From: Strix aluco | Taxonomy: Eukaryota > Chordata > Aves > Strigiformes > Strigidae | Direction: 5' to 3' | NCBI RefSeq assembly: GCF_031877795.1 | Contig: NC_133935.1 | Coordinates: 48,817,330 to 48,881,329, forward strand | DNA length: 64,000 nucleotides | Shown here: positions 52,861 through 64,000 of the stretch, in pieces | How positions within the stretch are numbered: position 1 is the first letter of the stretch | Layout: each line of letters opens with the position of its first letter | Position numbers and translations under genes: made by a program | Notes under the pieces: model-generated | What the model was told of the DNA's origin: nothing | The model's database searches: none | Seen by the model: only the letters and a program-made list of their open reading frames with translations

Positions 52861-53924
52861 TTCCCTACATCATATCTCCTCTTATTCCCACAAAGCTAAA
52901 GTGGCTTAGCTATACACTTTATAAAAAGCACAACTACATTTTGAAAATGTAAATAAATTTATTGATTGTATTACTGTACCACCTGACAGATGCACAATAA
53001 CAACTACTTTCAATTGCAATTACTGTGGTGATTTAAAAGCAAGAGCATATTTTATTTAAACTAAAATTTGTGATCTAATTACATACTTAAAACAGTGTTT
53101 GAGTTACTGAAAAATACAGACAGCTACAAAGAAAGAGTATTACACCCTCTGCTTCTAATGGTTGGCTGAAAAGGCTAATCTTGTTGAGTGACATCAAGGG
53201 GAAAAAAATGTCTGTCTGTGTTCCAGTAAAACTTTTTTAAAAGAAAAACAACAACCACGCTTTAAAGGAGTAATTCAAACAGATATATATTTTTATAAAA
53301 CATAAATACAACAAACTCTAAGATGTCGGAAGAATCTTAACATACTTCCCTGAAGAAGTAGCCCTCCCTGTGTTTGCTTGGTATCTTAATTTGCCTTTGG
53401 TTTCAAAACTCCAGGCTTGCCAAGAGCTATTCCTTTCAAAACCTCAGGAATTCCATTACTAGTTTTAAGCTAAATTAAAGGAAAATAGAAGCATTCAATG
53501 CATGGCGAAAGTATGCACAAAGTGTTTGTTGATACTCATAAATAGACTGAAAAATTTAGACATGTCTGAAGGATAACTGCTGCATAGTCAGCTCTGTTTT
53601 GCTCTCCTGTGCAGCTAAGCAAAAAGCTACTGCTGTCATTTCAGAAAAGCTGAGCATAAGATACATTACTACCAAGATCGAACACAGCACTAGATTGTCC
53701 ATTTTTCACCTTAAGTTTATATATAAGCTGAAGTTTGCATTTCTGCAAGGGAAAGAAATAGTGGGAGTTTCCCCTTTAAAGCTACTGCTTTAACATCTCC
53801 ACTGGGGAAAAAGATGTCACACTGTCCTAAGGCACGGCAAAACCAGTCAACTCTCCACCTTCTGAAACATCTTGCAAGTTATGAAATAAATACACTCCAT
53901 CTCAGAAATACATCTAATATGGTG

Positions 53925-53990
53925 CTGATGAACATCTTTCCAATGTTCACGTAATGGGTCCCTTCCAATTCATGATATTCTGATTCTAAA
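53925..53990 (+). mobile_element. CR1 3' tail fragment
   Basis: The string GGGTCCCTTCCAATTCATGA, followed by TATTCTGATTCT, matches the characteristic 3' end of CR1, where CCCTTCCAA precedes ATTCTATG-type repeats. Only this tail is clear. The body upstream is too diverged or truncated to place. Confidence 0.5.
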
Positions 53991-56945
53991 CAAGCAGTAT
54001 TACTACAATCACTTCTACTGACTAAATTATGGTAACAATGAAGTGTTCCCACCTGCGTATTGTGCCAGGTGTCATACTAACACACAAGAAGGTACTATCC
54101 CTGTGCAAAGCATTTAAGAAAATGTGATTGAAAGACAAATGCTTCATTTGTGTCAAGGTGAGTAATCCCAGCAGATAAGAACTACTATGCAGTTTAACAT
54201 CTTTGGCAGCAGCCACAGCAAAACTGGAAATATCAACACACCAGTTTAAACTGCAGCTCCAGTGAGAGAGAGATCAAAGTTCTGTATCTTCCATCAGAAA
54301 CACAGGAATCCAGGTACCAGCATATGGGATAGAGAACTTATTTTACCCTTGAAAAGGCAGGAAATTAAAGCAACTTTTCACCACTGAGTCAGCACACAGT
54401 AACGGATCAGTGGTTTACAGTAACCGTCACCACTGTATGAATGACAGCAGTAACATCTCGACCCTGCCAGGACCAAAATCACTATGAAGAAGAGCCAAAG
54501 GAAAGAAGTCAGTTCTTCAGACCAAAAACACGGTGCCACAGTCTCTCCTGAGTTTGGAGTACAGTCCAGGAAAACTATCACTATCTCAGATATGCCAATT
54601 GCCCTATAGTTCTCTGCTTTTATTACAAGCATAGACAATTCATACAATATTTCTGAATCACACTTTCCTCAACAGAAAAGTAAACAGACACATGTACAAG
54701 AAAGAGCTGAATAGCAAGAAATACTTGAGTACCTTTGCTATAAAATACACGTTTATCATATATAAGGGAAAAGAAAAATGGTAAACTAAAACCTACATTT
54801 GGGATCTTTTTTAAAAATCCCAGTTCAAAAACATAACAATGCAGAGGTGTTTCTACCAACAGCCAATACTGAACTGAACGTTTACATCAGAAAGAAAAAA
54901 CATCTGTGAGAAGAAGTGGCAGGGCTAGTAACTGTGGCTGATTCTGGAAGCAGAAGTTAATAAAGGTGGCTGCCCAGGACAGGCAGCTGTGATGGCAACA
55001 ACACGCAACACAACAATTCTACACGTGCAGTAATTCAGAGGGTCACACTGCTTAACACAGATACCAGTATTACTTTGTCAACTCTGATTCAGGCAAAAAA
55101 ATTGGGGATTACCCTGGACCACCTGAGAAGTCAGTGACAGATTTAAGTACAGCTCATGTGACAAGAAGCTTCTCATCTCACTACCCCACATATGGATGTG
55201 AAAGCATTTTAGAAGAACAAATAAGACATGAAATTAAAGCACTGTAAGAGAAGGAAACACTCAGTAATCACAATGCCATTTCCACTAATTAGAAAAGAAT
55301 GCATATAGTCAGTCCCATACATGCAATAATCATGAAATTTTATTGTATAAACATCAGAAATAAATTATTAGCTCTTTTTATTAAAGCCAAGGGATAATTA
55401 TTTCTGTTGTCATTTAAAGCTTGAGGGAAAGACTGAAATTCTGGAGCATCATATGGCTCCAGGAAGATAGGCCCCAATAAAGAGTGAACTAAATTGGTTG
55501 TCATGATTGTTGCCACCCTGCCAGAAGCCGTGAAAACGTTGAAGAGTACACTATACTTGGAGGATGCATGACATATACGCGCACACACATTTATATGCAT
55601 ACATACTTATATGACAAAACACCACACCAGTTTATCACCAGTTCAAGTTCAAAAAGAATGTTCACATCTAACACTGATTACACAGAAGGGCCAACAAGAA
55701 AAGATGATGCTTAAGAGCAGAAAATTCAAAGTCTGTTATATTAGGACTACTGTTCTACAACTTATGCACAATTAAAATATCATCTGCATATGCTGCATGA
55801 AATTACACATCTCTGGACAGCAGCTTTTGGCCAAGAGCTCCTCAAATAGCTTTGATAAAAAAACCTATGTTATTCAGTAGCAGACAAAAATAAAACCCAT
55901 TACATTTGTTTCAGAAAACATCACTGAAAGGCTGTAGATAGGTCACCTCTTCCAGCAGTAGCTACTGCCCAGAGTTACTCATCCACCACCCAGCAAAGAG
56001 AGGTTGCCACCCATACAGACTTGCAACAGTGAATCGTGCAAGAGCACACTAAGCCTCTTCAGGAAAAATTAATCAAGGTAGCTGACCAATGAAAGTAGAT
56101 TGAGCTAATACTGTCCATTTAACTGCTGATTATGCCTAAAGCACCTAACACTGCATACAGCTTCTTTGGTGGAAGGGATCATTAAGCATGATAGTCTGTG
56201 GCAGAGCAGTAGAAACAAATGGCTGGGGGACACAGTATCTATAATTTTCACATATGTTTGCAAAAAAAAAAAAGTTGTTTTTTGTTTTTGTTTTTTTTTT
56301 TAAAATCAGCGCCTATCCATATTCTGAAACATTAAGTACAACTTCTGTGATAGCCTGAAAGCTTTAAGACAGATTTCGAAAACCACTAACCATTAAATAG
56401 TTACTTAAGAAGAAAAGACACACACTGCCTCCTAGGAAACTGTCTGAAGTTATAATATATGTCTTAGGTCAGCCTCATAATTTTAATAGGTTTGTTAGTT
56501 TGGTTTTTTTAATCTACTTATTACTGCAAAATATCTTGCAGTTTTCTTAGTGGACACTCCGATCACTATCGTTTCTGATTTTAGTCTTTTAGATTTATAC
56601 AGATATTATATAGATCAACATGCTAAACAAATTCATTGTTTCAAGAATTTGATGTATGAACAGCAGTTAAACAGGAGCATATTTTTCCCATTAACGCTAA
56701 ATGAAACAATAGGTACCAAATAAAAATAGTAAAAAAAATTAGTGACTATATATTCTTCCCTCAAAATCCCTTCAAAGTACATAACGAAATCAGAGACACA
56801 CTGCCATGGATTAAGGGGTCTTAGATGCAAAATATGCCCATGAACCATAAAGGAACAATGCCTTCAAACCCTCAACGGCATATGAGCTTAACCTCCCTGA
56901 ATTAGGCCAGTATCAAATATACTTTAAACTGGCATAATGTGTCAC
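53991..56945 (-). other. FRS2 intron 1, anonymous segment
   Basis: This is AT-rich intron. An A/T homopolymer cluster lies at about 56262-56302. I see no repeat family or exon. Confidence 0.6.
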
Positions 56946-56949
56946 TGTC

Positions 56950-57540
56950 ACCAAAAGAAACAGACACACCCTGCTCCCCTTACTGCTTGCTTCCACCCCC
57001 ATCTTTGCGCCAGCACAAATGTTTGTGCAGCAAACTGATCCAGCTTAAACCTAACCCTCCCCTCCCTGCCCCTCCCCCAAGTTAGTTCAAACCTCAACCC
57101 AGTTCACCACATAACCATACAAGTATTTGCCTGCACAAAGGAGGAAGCAGCAGAGCGGGGTGGAAACAAACAGGACCATGTTTTTCAATGGTGGAGCTGG
57201 TCCATGCCAGCTGTACGCCTATGCAAAGCAGTAGGTTGCAGGCCGGAGGCCCGTAACGTTCAGGCCTATGCAGTGCCACTCTTCCCCTCCCTCTCTTGGA
57301 TCCCACCTCTTAGCTCACAGAGCCACTGACAGGTATGCAACTGCCAGCTGAGACGGTTCAGGGCGCTGAGTCAACTAAAAACCAACTCTACCAAAAAAAA
57401 ACCCCAAACCTGAGCTCCCAGTGCAATCTGTACTGGCACAAGGAAGACAGAGGAGGAAGGACGCTGGGAAGGCAGAAGGTCCAATTTTGATCAGCTTGCG
57501 ATGCTGTGGAAACACACTGGTACACTGCCACATTTTAAAT
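56950..57540. other. GC-richer block in intron 1
   Basis: This patch is C-rich on the plus strand at first (about 56970-57080), then mixed. It includes a short perfect inverted repeat, GCACAAA-TG-TTTGTGC, at about 57013-57028. Minus-strand frames at 57094-57306 and 57375-57566 have no motif. It may be a regulatory element or an old transposon; I cannot tell. Confidence 0.3.
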
Positions 57541-59575
57541 TTAAACTTGCCAGAGCAACTGAACATGGTTATTTTAATTAATTTGTTCCTAAGATTAAAC
57601 CTTGTCCCAATTTTTTTCAGAAACCTAAGCAGCCATAGTCTAGTTGGACATGAGCAGCAGAAAGTGAGGCCAGTTCACTAAATTCACCAATTTCACTCTT
57701 CATGTTTAATAAAATTAAAATAGAGCATTAGTTACTCTACCTTAAAGATACTTTCACCAGATATTCTTTTAAATATCACTGATTAAATCACCTCAGATAT
57801 TCACATAGGAAGAACATACACGTAATAAAACTAACACAGTCATATTAAGTATTATCTTAACCATAGTTCAGTGTTTACAAGGAATTTAAACAATGGTTCA
57901 GGTGATTAAAGTGGTCCTACAAACCTCTCTGCTCGGTAGTTTTGCTTAAACTAGAAGACCCAACGGTCACAGAAGTGAACAAAACTCATTTCAATTAGTT
58001 CAGAATCAGACGCCTAATAAACGTGCATATAGCTACTTTCAAGCTAATTTTGGAACAGTAAAGTATCGTAAGTGGGAGTACAGACAGAATGTTAGCAATA
58101 ACCTTGCTACCTTCCAAACAGTAGAATTTTTACTGGATCATTAGATTTAGCAGGGAATTACTTCCATGGCAAGTCAACATATTTGTTTATGTTCAGCCAG
58201 TTAACAAACATATCAATTCAAAAGACAAAACATATCAACATTATAGTTCTTGAACTGTGTAACTGAAGTGCAGAATCAGATTCATGTATCCACAAACCAG
58301 TCTTCCCAAGTGCTATATATATTTTTTTTAATTTTTCCAGTTTATGAAACTCTCCTTTTCTTGCAAAGATAGATTCTTCCACAAACTATCACCTGCCCAT
58401 TGCAACAATTTAAGACAACCTTTCTTCTACAATTTCTTGTATGATGAGAAAGTGTTCCAAACTACCCTGTCTGTAAGAATTATACAGAAATGAGAAGTTT
58501 ATTTTGACTACAACTCACTACCAACATTTAAGACAAGACACTGAACTGGAAAGTGAGGGAAACCATGGAAAGCCATTTAAACAGATACACATACAACTGC
58601 TGGTGTGTTGTTTCAACAAGCATTTTCGTTCTTGACACAGAGGCAAATAAACTCAGGGAATCTCAGTCAAGTAATAACCTTCTTAACCACTTTCCATTTG
58701 GAATGGAGTTAACAGTTTTAGGACTTGAACTGGTGATTTACACTGATAGAGGCTTCTTTTTAAGCAGGCATAGAGAGGTGTGCTTTTCAAATGCACTTGC
58801 TAACTGAGGAAAACAATTTACTTCCCTGGCAGTTCTGCTGACTTTAACAAGAAAACAGGATGCTTACTGGATCTGAACCCATGTGTCTTAATATCAAATC
58901 ATTTTTTAACACAGCAATAAATCTTAAAAAAATTAGTTTTTCATCTCCCTAAATATAAATATGTTGTACAGCCAGCAGAGATTTAATGAGATTCACAATA
59001 CAGTATTACTGCTAACATTACTGTTAGATTAAAAAAAAAATACTTATTCAAAAAACTTTTTTGCTCATTACACTGTCACTTTGTCACTAGCACTTTAAGT
59101 AAAAAAAAAAAGCTTGGACTATTCAAAAAGGTCACAAACAAAAAAATCTTAGTAAGTTATCAGTAATTTAAAAAAATATTATTAATATCAAACCACAGTT
59201 TGCAGCTTTATCAACACTTACTAAAATCAACCCTGATTTCTACAGTATGTATTCACTGCAGTTAATAGTATTATTTTCAACTCACAGTCCAACAACATTC
59301 CTAGTGGTTTCTAATCGTGATTGTCACATCCTATGCATTAACACTGATAAAGATGCAGTGACCAGGAAGAGAGAAAACATGCCTTCATTTTCCAGAAAAT
59401 CAAGTTTAGATGGAGAACGGAGTCAAACGAGTACTTCGACACCTTTTGACCTTTGAGACTCTTCACATGTATCCCTGCTACATTCACATCTAGGAATATG
59501 TCAGAGGAAGGGGAGTTTAAAATGACAAGCAAGTAAGCTAGGTATCACTTCCACTCATACGCACATCACCACTTT
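57541..59575 (-). other. FRS2 intron 1, first 2 kb beyond the CpG-rich zone
   Basis: This is AT-rich intron with several A-runs (for example 59029-59041 and 59101-59111). I see no repeat family or exon. Confidence 0.6.
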
Positions 59576-60315
59576 GAAAAGCCCGGAGGGCCCCCTGCCC
59601 CTCGGGAGGCTTTGTCTGCCGATCCTAACCCACTGACCCGACAGAGCTCCCAATTAGTCTCAGAGCACGCACCTCGAAAGCCCCTGGACTTGCTCGGCGA
59701 CGTGGAACAGAAAATGCACTTGTCTTGAGAGGCATGTGACAGCAGCAGCTGACTTAGAGGAAGGTGCAAGCGCTTGACAGGTCACACAAGATGAGGCTGA
59801 ACTATCAGACACACCAAGCACCCAACAGGCAGGCGGTCCGGCAGCCGAGATCCACACCCCGCGCTAGAACTGCCTTCAGCAAACCAACCGCCAGGACAAC
59901 TTTAACGGCTCCTCTTTTGTTTTTAAACTCACACTCCGCTCAGCCACCCCCGCTCCTTCCCTCCCGCCCGTCCCAGCCCCAGCCTAAGGCGGTGATCCCC
60001 CCGCGGCCTCCCCCACCCACAAACAACCCCCGGTCGCAGCCCCCCCCGTGCCCCTGGCCGTCCCCTCCCTGCCCCGGGGGGGCCACCCAGCTCCCACCAC
60101 CCCCACAGCGAGCCCCCGCACCCCGGACCCACACCTCGGACGAGGAAGGAGGGCAGGTCCTACTGCAGGGCACGTCCCAGCCCGGCTCCCACGGGAGGAG
60201 GGGAGACACGGGGCTGCTCCCGCCCACGGGCGAGCCGGGCCCGGGCCTGGCCCCGGGAGCCTCCGCTGCCGCCCCCTCCCAGGGGAGCCGGCTGGGCACC
60301 CCGCGAGAAGGAGCC

Positions 60316-60345
60316 GGGGGGGGGGCGGGGGCTGCGTGGGGGGGG
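60316..60345 (+). other. G-quadruplex-prone tract next to the FRS2 first-exon donor
   Basis: The plus strand reads G10, C, G5, CTGCGT, G8, enough for a four-tract quadruplex. It lies 18-47 nt downstream of the proposed FRS2 donor, on the template strand for FRS2. Confidence 0.7.
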
Positions 60346-60363
60346 ATAAGGACCAGCACCTAC

Positions 60364-60530
60364 CTCCGCCATGAGCCCCGCGCTGGCCGCCGCGCCGAGC
60401 CAGCCGGACCGCCTGTGACGGGTAAGACGGCGGCTCCGCGCCGCGCCGCGGGTAACGGCTGCGCCTCCCGATAGCGGCAGCAACAGGGCCTCGCTCTGGG
60501 CCGGACTCTGCCCGCGACAACTTCCGGGGC
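60364..60530 (-). other. FRS2: Proposed FRS2 non-coding exon 1
   Basis: A strong donor (GGCGGAG, then gtaggt) on the minus strand ends this exon at 60364. The start is not visible; it is placed near the ETS site at 60520-60527, so initiation could lie anywhere in about 60440-60560. The exon ends with ATGGCGGAG. Joined to exon 2, this ATG meets a stop within 2-3 codons with either acceptor, so it would be a minimal upstream ORF. The donor is seen; its assignment to FRS2 follows from the lack of any other promoter upstream of the gene. Confidence 0.6.
60520..60527 (-). promoter_or_regulatory. ETS-family binding site, consensus CCGGAAGT
   Basis: This is an exact CCGGAAGT match on the minus strand, typical of GABP/ELK sites in TATA-less promoters near transcription starts. 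A second, weaker site (CCGGAAGG) lies at 60543-60550. Confidence 0.6.
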
Positions 60531-60750
60531 ACGGCGCGAGCGCCTTCCGGGAGCAGCGGCCAGGGGGCGGCGGCGGCGGCGGGGCGCGCGCGCAGCGGGG
60601 AGCCGGTGGGGGCGCGCGCGGGCGGCGAGGGGCGGTGCGGGCCGGCTCGCCCCGCCGGCGGGGCTCCTCCCGGGAAGCGGCCCGCAGCGGAGAGCGCGCC
60701 TCAGAGCGCGGCGGGGGCCGGCTGTGAGGGAGGCGGCCGCCACGAAGCGG

Positions 60751-62140
60751 GTCTTACTGGTTTCTCAGGTAAAAATAAGAAGGAAGAATTAAAGCTGCAG
60801 TTGCGCCCACAGCTTGGGAAAGGATTGGCTCAGCCGGTTTCGTTTGTTTTGAATTTTTTGCGAGGCGGCCTCCGTCAGTTGTGTTGTACAACGGTGCCAC
60901 CGTGTTCTTTTAGACGCTGCCATAGGAACTCGTGTGCAGCCAAGGAAGTTGCTCTGTTTTCATGAAGTACGCAGCGTGCGACTGAAAGCAAAGGTAGACA
61001 GCATATACGTTGAAAACAAAGATACAGCGGAAAGAAGTGTGGGAAACAAGAAGAATGAGAGAAGGTGCCACCCCTGCATGTTGTGTAGGTTTGTGGAAAC
61101 AACACTCCTGTTTGCCAGTGCAAAAAACCAGCACGCGTTTGTTCTTACTGTCGCTAGCCATGCCTCATCTTCCCTGTTGCCCATTTACAGACCAATATGC
61201 GTGACAGGTCCTGGCCCAGAAAACCTTATAACCTGCCGTTAATCTTGAATGTATAATTATTGTCCCAACACACACACAAATCAAACACATCGCTCACAGT
61301 CAAAGCAGCCAGCAGCCTGCACAAAACTCTCAGCTTTGTCTCAGATCATGCTATGTAGGCTTCTCTCTTGTCTAGCTGCTTTGGCCTTGCCCTGGCTGCT
61401 GACCTCTTCACTGAACAATGCCTAGCACCGAGTTACTTCCCAGAACTGGTCTGTCTATGTATCTTACTTTCTCAGGGGTTGTGCAACTTGTGTTTTGACT
61501 GTGTTTCAGTTATCTAAGTGCTTTGACAGGGAGAATGCTCTGACCGTTGCTCACTTTTCTTGCCCTCTCTTCACAGTTAGTGCTTTATAGCAGGAGTGGC
61601 AGAAGCAAATGGATGACAGTATTCCACCAGCCCAGTTATTTGTTTCATCTCTAGGTTGTATGGGAGCTGGAGAAGCTGAAGTCCATGCAGAGATTTTCTT
61701 CGGATGTACGTGCTAGAAAGGTGATAATATCTAGGAGGAAAAGGGGAGAGGGAGCACAACTGTGGTTTAATGTTTGTACCGTTGCAGCTGTTGGCTTCTG
61801 CGCATGTGAGTCAGTGCTCAGAGAGCTGGATGGATAAAGCTGAGCGAATGGGATTTTCCTAGAGCTGAGTCATGTAATATGTGAAGTCACATAGTAAACT
61901 CTGTAATTTAACATACTGTATATGCTCATATCTCATAAATGTAATATATCAATAGGTGACAAAGCAATGAGCTGCTCTTAAGACAAACATCTGCAGGATT
62001 CCTTGTGACCTTCAGGTCCTCTGTTATGCAGACTTGCCTTCAAGTCTGCTTGGCTTCAGCTTTTGATCTCAATCTGTGAGTCCACATCCAACTAAGTATT
62101 TGTACCTTGCAATTTTCCATAGCCTTCTAAGCAGTGTCTG
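60751..62140. other. Flank upstream of FRS2, possible divergent first exon
   Basis: Just past the island the plus strand has a good donor (TTTCTCAG, then gtaaaa, GT at 60769-60770). It could end the first exon of a divergent non-coding transcript. The rest is mixed-composition DNA with a short CA repeat at about 61268-61280 and no recognised gene. Short frames at 60875-61242 on both strands have no motif. Confidence 0.4.
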
Positions 62141-62149
62141 AATGAGCAA

Positions 62150-63700
62150 GGAACAAAGTCTCCACATGTCTCTTCTGCTGGATCATTTATTTTTCTACTC
62201 CCTTTAGCTCTCACCATGCCTTCATCAGCTCATGTGAATGACTGCATTGAAACTGTATGTCAGGGTTTGTATTAAATTTGGATAGCATACTGTTTCTTCA
62301 ACAGTCAAGTTCAATGTCTTCATCAGAGGTAAAGTGCTGGTTTTGTTCACCTGTGAAATTGGTCATCTTCACCATGTACCTGAGTGTTATCTTACACAGC
62401 TCACATAGATTTACTGACAGACCAATTCTGTATTTAGAATCTGGAACCTTGCAGTGCACTGTGGCTGTTACATATCTTTCTCCAGGTCGTTTTCTGGCTT
62501 CTTAAGACCTTGCTGTGTCTCATTGCTGCTGAGAATTTCTAACTGGTCACATTATTGTTCCTTCTCTTTCTCACTTTATAGATGTTTTGGATCCATGACA
62601 TGTTGGTTGCTGGTCATATCTACAATAATTTTTGTCATCCCAAACTGACATTATTCCACCTCTGTCCAGATGCTGTATCTATTACTAGTCTTTTGAAGAC
62701 TGTAGCTGCTTGCAGACTTCTGCAAACTATGAATTTGCATTGCTTTAAGTCTTTTGATGGCATCTTCAGTTCTGTTAGATCTTCCTAAACTTTCTTTAGA
62801 TCAGCTTTGAAGTCAGAGACCTCTGTTGTTTCACTATAGCTCATATTCTCTTTAAAAATTAGATGCTGCCACCTTTAAAGCTTTTCCATAAGTGGTTAGC
62901 CCATAGCTAAAATTTATAAAATTACTATTTTGGTAGCTAAACATTTCAATTTGTTTGCTTGGACATTTCTTATATGGTCTTACACAGTGGCTACTGGGTG
63001 TGCTAAATGCATGGCTTTTCTGAGGCAACAGAAGTAATCATACATTTCATCGTTCTCTGATTCATAACTGGTTTACCCAATTAAATGTTCACTTTAAAGG
63101 TGTTAAATTTTAGTACTATTTGGAATTAACTCCTTTATTAATAATGAAACTTTTACCTCAAATGAAAATTTTCAGGTTAACACCTTTTTATTTAAAAATT
63201 AGAAGGTCATATAAATATTTTTGAAAGATTCTTAGTCTTTGAAAAGGAAATGAAATTGAACTGTATCAGATATAGTGTAGCTTGTATTTCCAGAAATTCT
63301 CATTTCACTGCCCTGAAGTATTTCAGTGTCGGTTCATAAGTCCCTCTTGTTCCAGTTCCTGGATTCTTTCAAGATGGTATCAACATTTTCTGGTTGGTTT
63401 TATCATGAAATTTGGACTCTGCAGGCCAAGTGCTTTTGCCTGTCACCTATGTTGATTTAGGCAGTATTCAATTCTGTAAGCAAGAGAGCAGTCCAGTCAC
63501 AGATTTTAACAGCAGATTTATCTGATTAAGAAAGTGCTCCCTTACTTATCTTATATTCTTTCTTAATGTGTGGGCCTGACAGAGACGGGACTCTTGGGGA
63601 ATAGAATGCTGAATTCTGCATTATGTTTCTGCAGTTTCCTTTCATATGTTGTTCAGAGATTCAAGAAACACCTCAAGGGTATAAAGTGAAGGAGCCACAT
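62150..63700 (-). pseudogene. Possible decayed coiled-coil coding relic
   Basis: The minus strand is A-rich, and its broken frames repeatedly give heptad-like, charged peptides. Near 63330-63380 it reads ERIQELEQEGLMNRH. Near 62500-62570 it reads CDQLEILSSNETQQGLKKPE, then NDLEKDM. Near 62760-62830 it reads SDFKADLKKV. Frames shift and stops are frequent. This pattern suggests a processed copy of a coiled-coil protein gene, or an old LINE, but I cannot name the parent. No poly-A tail or target duplication is apparent. Chance in A-rich DNA is a real alternative. Confidence 0.25.
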
Positions 63701-63973
63701 TTCTTCTTCCCAAGAACTTTGCAACCTATCTCATTTTGTGTATAGTTTGTCTTCTCATCCGAGAAGTGTTTTCTGATCAGTATGAGATATGTATATCCCA
63801 GCATGAAGCCTGGATGTACTTTTTGAGATGAATACTGATTCAGATCCTTAATGTTTCAACTACAAATTCTACTCCTGAAGTAAACATAGGAGAGTAAACA
63901 GTTTCTCTTAAAAATAAAACCATAGGAACAGCCTCATGACAAATCATAGAACTTTGCAATCACTTTGTATTGT

Positions 63974-63979
63974 AATAAA
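63974..63979 (+). terminator. Possible plus-strand polyadenylation hexamer
   Basis: AATAAA occurs in the context TTGTAATAAAGAAGG close to the window end. It could end a divergent non-coding transcript from the CpG island, but nothing else supports this, and the downstream element would lie beyond the window. Confidence 0.2.
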
Positions 63980-64000
63980 GAAGGCCTTTGATATTGCTAT

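Larger units (their letters stand above)
1022..60530 (-). other. FRS2: FRS2 gene locus (whole transcription unit)
   Basis: This is the inferred extent of FRS2, read right to left. It runs from a CpG-island first exon (about 60364-60530) through a second 5'UTR exon (19924-20029) and five coding exons (17411 down to 7575) to a 3'UTR ending near 1022. Coding exons of 66, 187, 159, 164 and 951 nt give 508 residues, the same length as mammalian FRS2. Coding introns measure 1829, 3198, 913 and 2344 nt. The intron between the two UTR exons is about 40 kb, and the intron before the start-codon exon is about 2.5 kb. Coding exons are seen directly. The two upstream exons and the 3' end are inferred from splice and polyadenylation signals. 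Confidence 0.85.
59810..60750. promoter_or_regulatory. FRS2: CpG island, FRS2 promoter region
   Basis: This is the only strong CpG island in the window. G+C and CpG density rise from about 59.6 kb, peak at 60.2-60.7 kb and fall sharply by 60.77 kb. It holds GC boxes, two ETS-type sites and an NRF1-like alternating GC stretch near 60583-60597. I see no TATA box, so it fits a housekeeping-type dispersed promoter. Candidate donors point outward on both strands (minus 60363, plus 60769), which fits divergent initiation. Long proline- or arginine-rich frames here arise from base composition and are not genes. Confidence 0.85.

Noticed and set aside
59764..60474. 236-codon plus-strand open frame rich in proline
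   Set aside because: It lies in the CpG island, where stops are rare in every frame. Several equally long frames overlap it on both strands. It has no domain and no independent support.
59940..60743. Minus-strand frames of 107-182 codons in the CpG island
   Set aside because: Composition-driven and rich in Arg, Gly, Pro and Ala. They cross the proposed exon 1 donor and promoter and have no motif.
1..64000. tRNA genes, rRNA, CRISPR arrays, prophage or operon structure
   Set aside because: Looked for and not seen. The window is vertebrate intron and UTR with one gene.

Overview
This window is vertebrate nuclear DNA, almost certainly from a bird. It is AT-rich and intron-dominated, with one GC-rich CpG island. 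Its recognisable repeats are CR1 LINE fragments, a MIR-like SINE and one solo LTR of an avian endogenous retrovirus. I recognise one protein-coding gene: FRS2 (FGF receptor substrate 2), on the minus strand, spanning about 59.5 kb.

Layout from right to left, which is the direction of FRS2 transcription. About 60.8-64 kb is upstream flank, with a possible decayed coding relic and a possible divergent transcript. About 59.8-60.75 kb is the CpG-island promoter, with a proposed non-coding first exon ending at a clean donor at 60364. Intron 1 is about 40 kb (20.03-60.36 kb). It holds an old CR1 copy (21.0-21.75 kb), an isolated CpG-rich spot (29.46-29.60 kb), the solo LTR (31.3-32.4 kb), some anonymous GC-richer blocks and a short CR1 tail (about 53.9 kb). 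A proposed second 5'UTR exon lies at 19924-20029. Five coding exons follow: 17320-17385 (start codon), 15304-15490, 11947-12105, 10870-11033 and 7575-8525 (stop codon). Their lengths sum to 1527 nt, or 508 residues plus stop, and every junction keeps frame with GT/AG boundaries. A 3'UTR of about 6.5 kb runs to a polyadenylation signal at 1044-1049. It carries a MIR-like SINE and a GC-richer patch.

The predicted protein looks fully functional. It has an N-terminal myristoylation signal, a PTB domain, four Grb2-type tyrosines (196, 306, 349, 392), two Shp2-type tyrosines (436, 471) and the eight ERK feedback threonines (132, 135, 138, 376, 452, 455, 458, 463).

The most interesting unexplained signal is a 37-codon upstream ORF. 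It is formed by joining the proposed exon 2 to the start-codon exon and ends 7 nt before the FRS2 start codon. I see no previously undescribed multi-gene system, CRISPR array, operon or phage. Exon boundaries come from splice consensus and reading-frame continuity. UTR ends, first-exon limits and repeat family names are inference.
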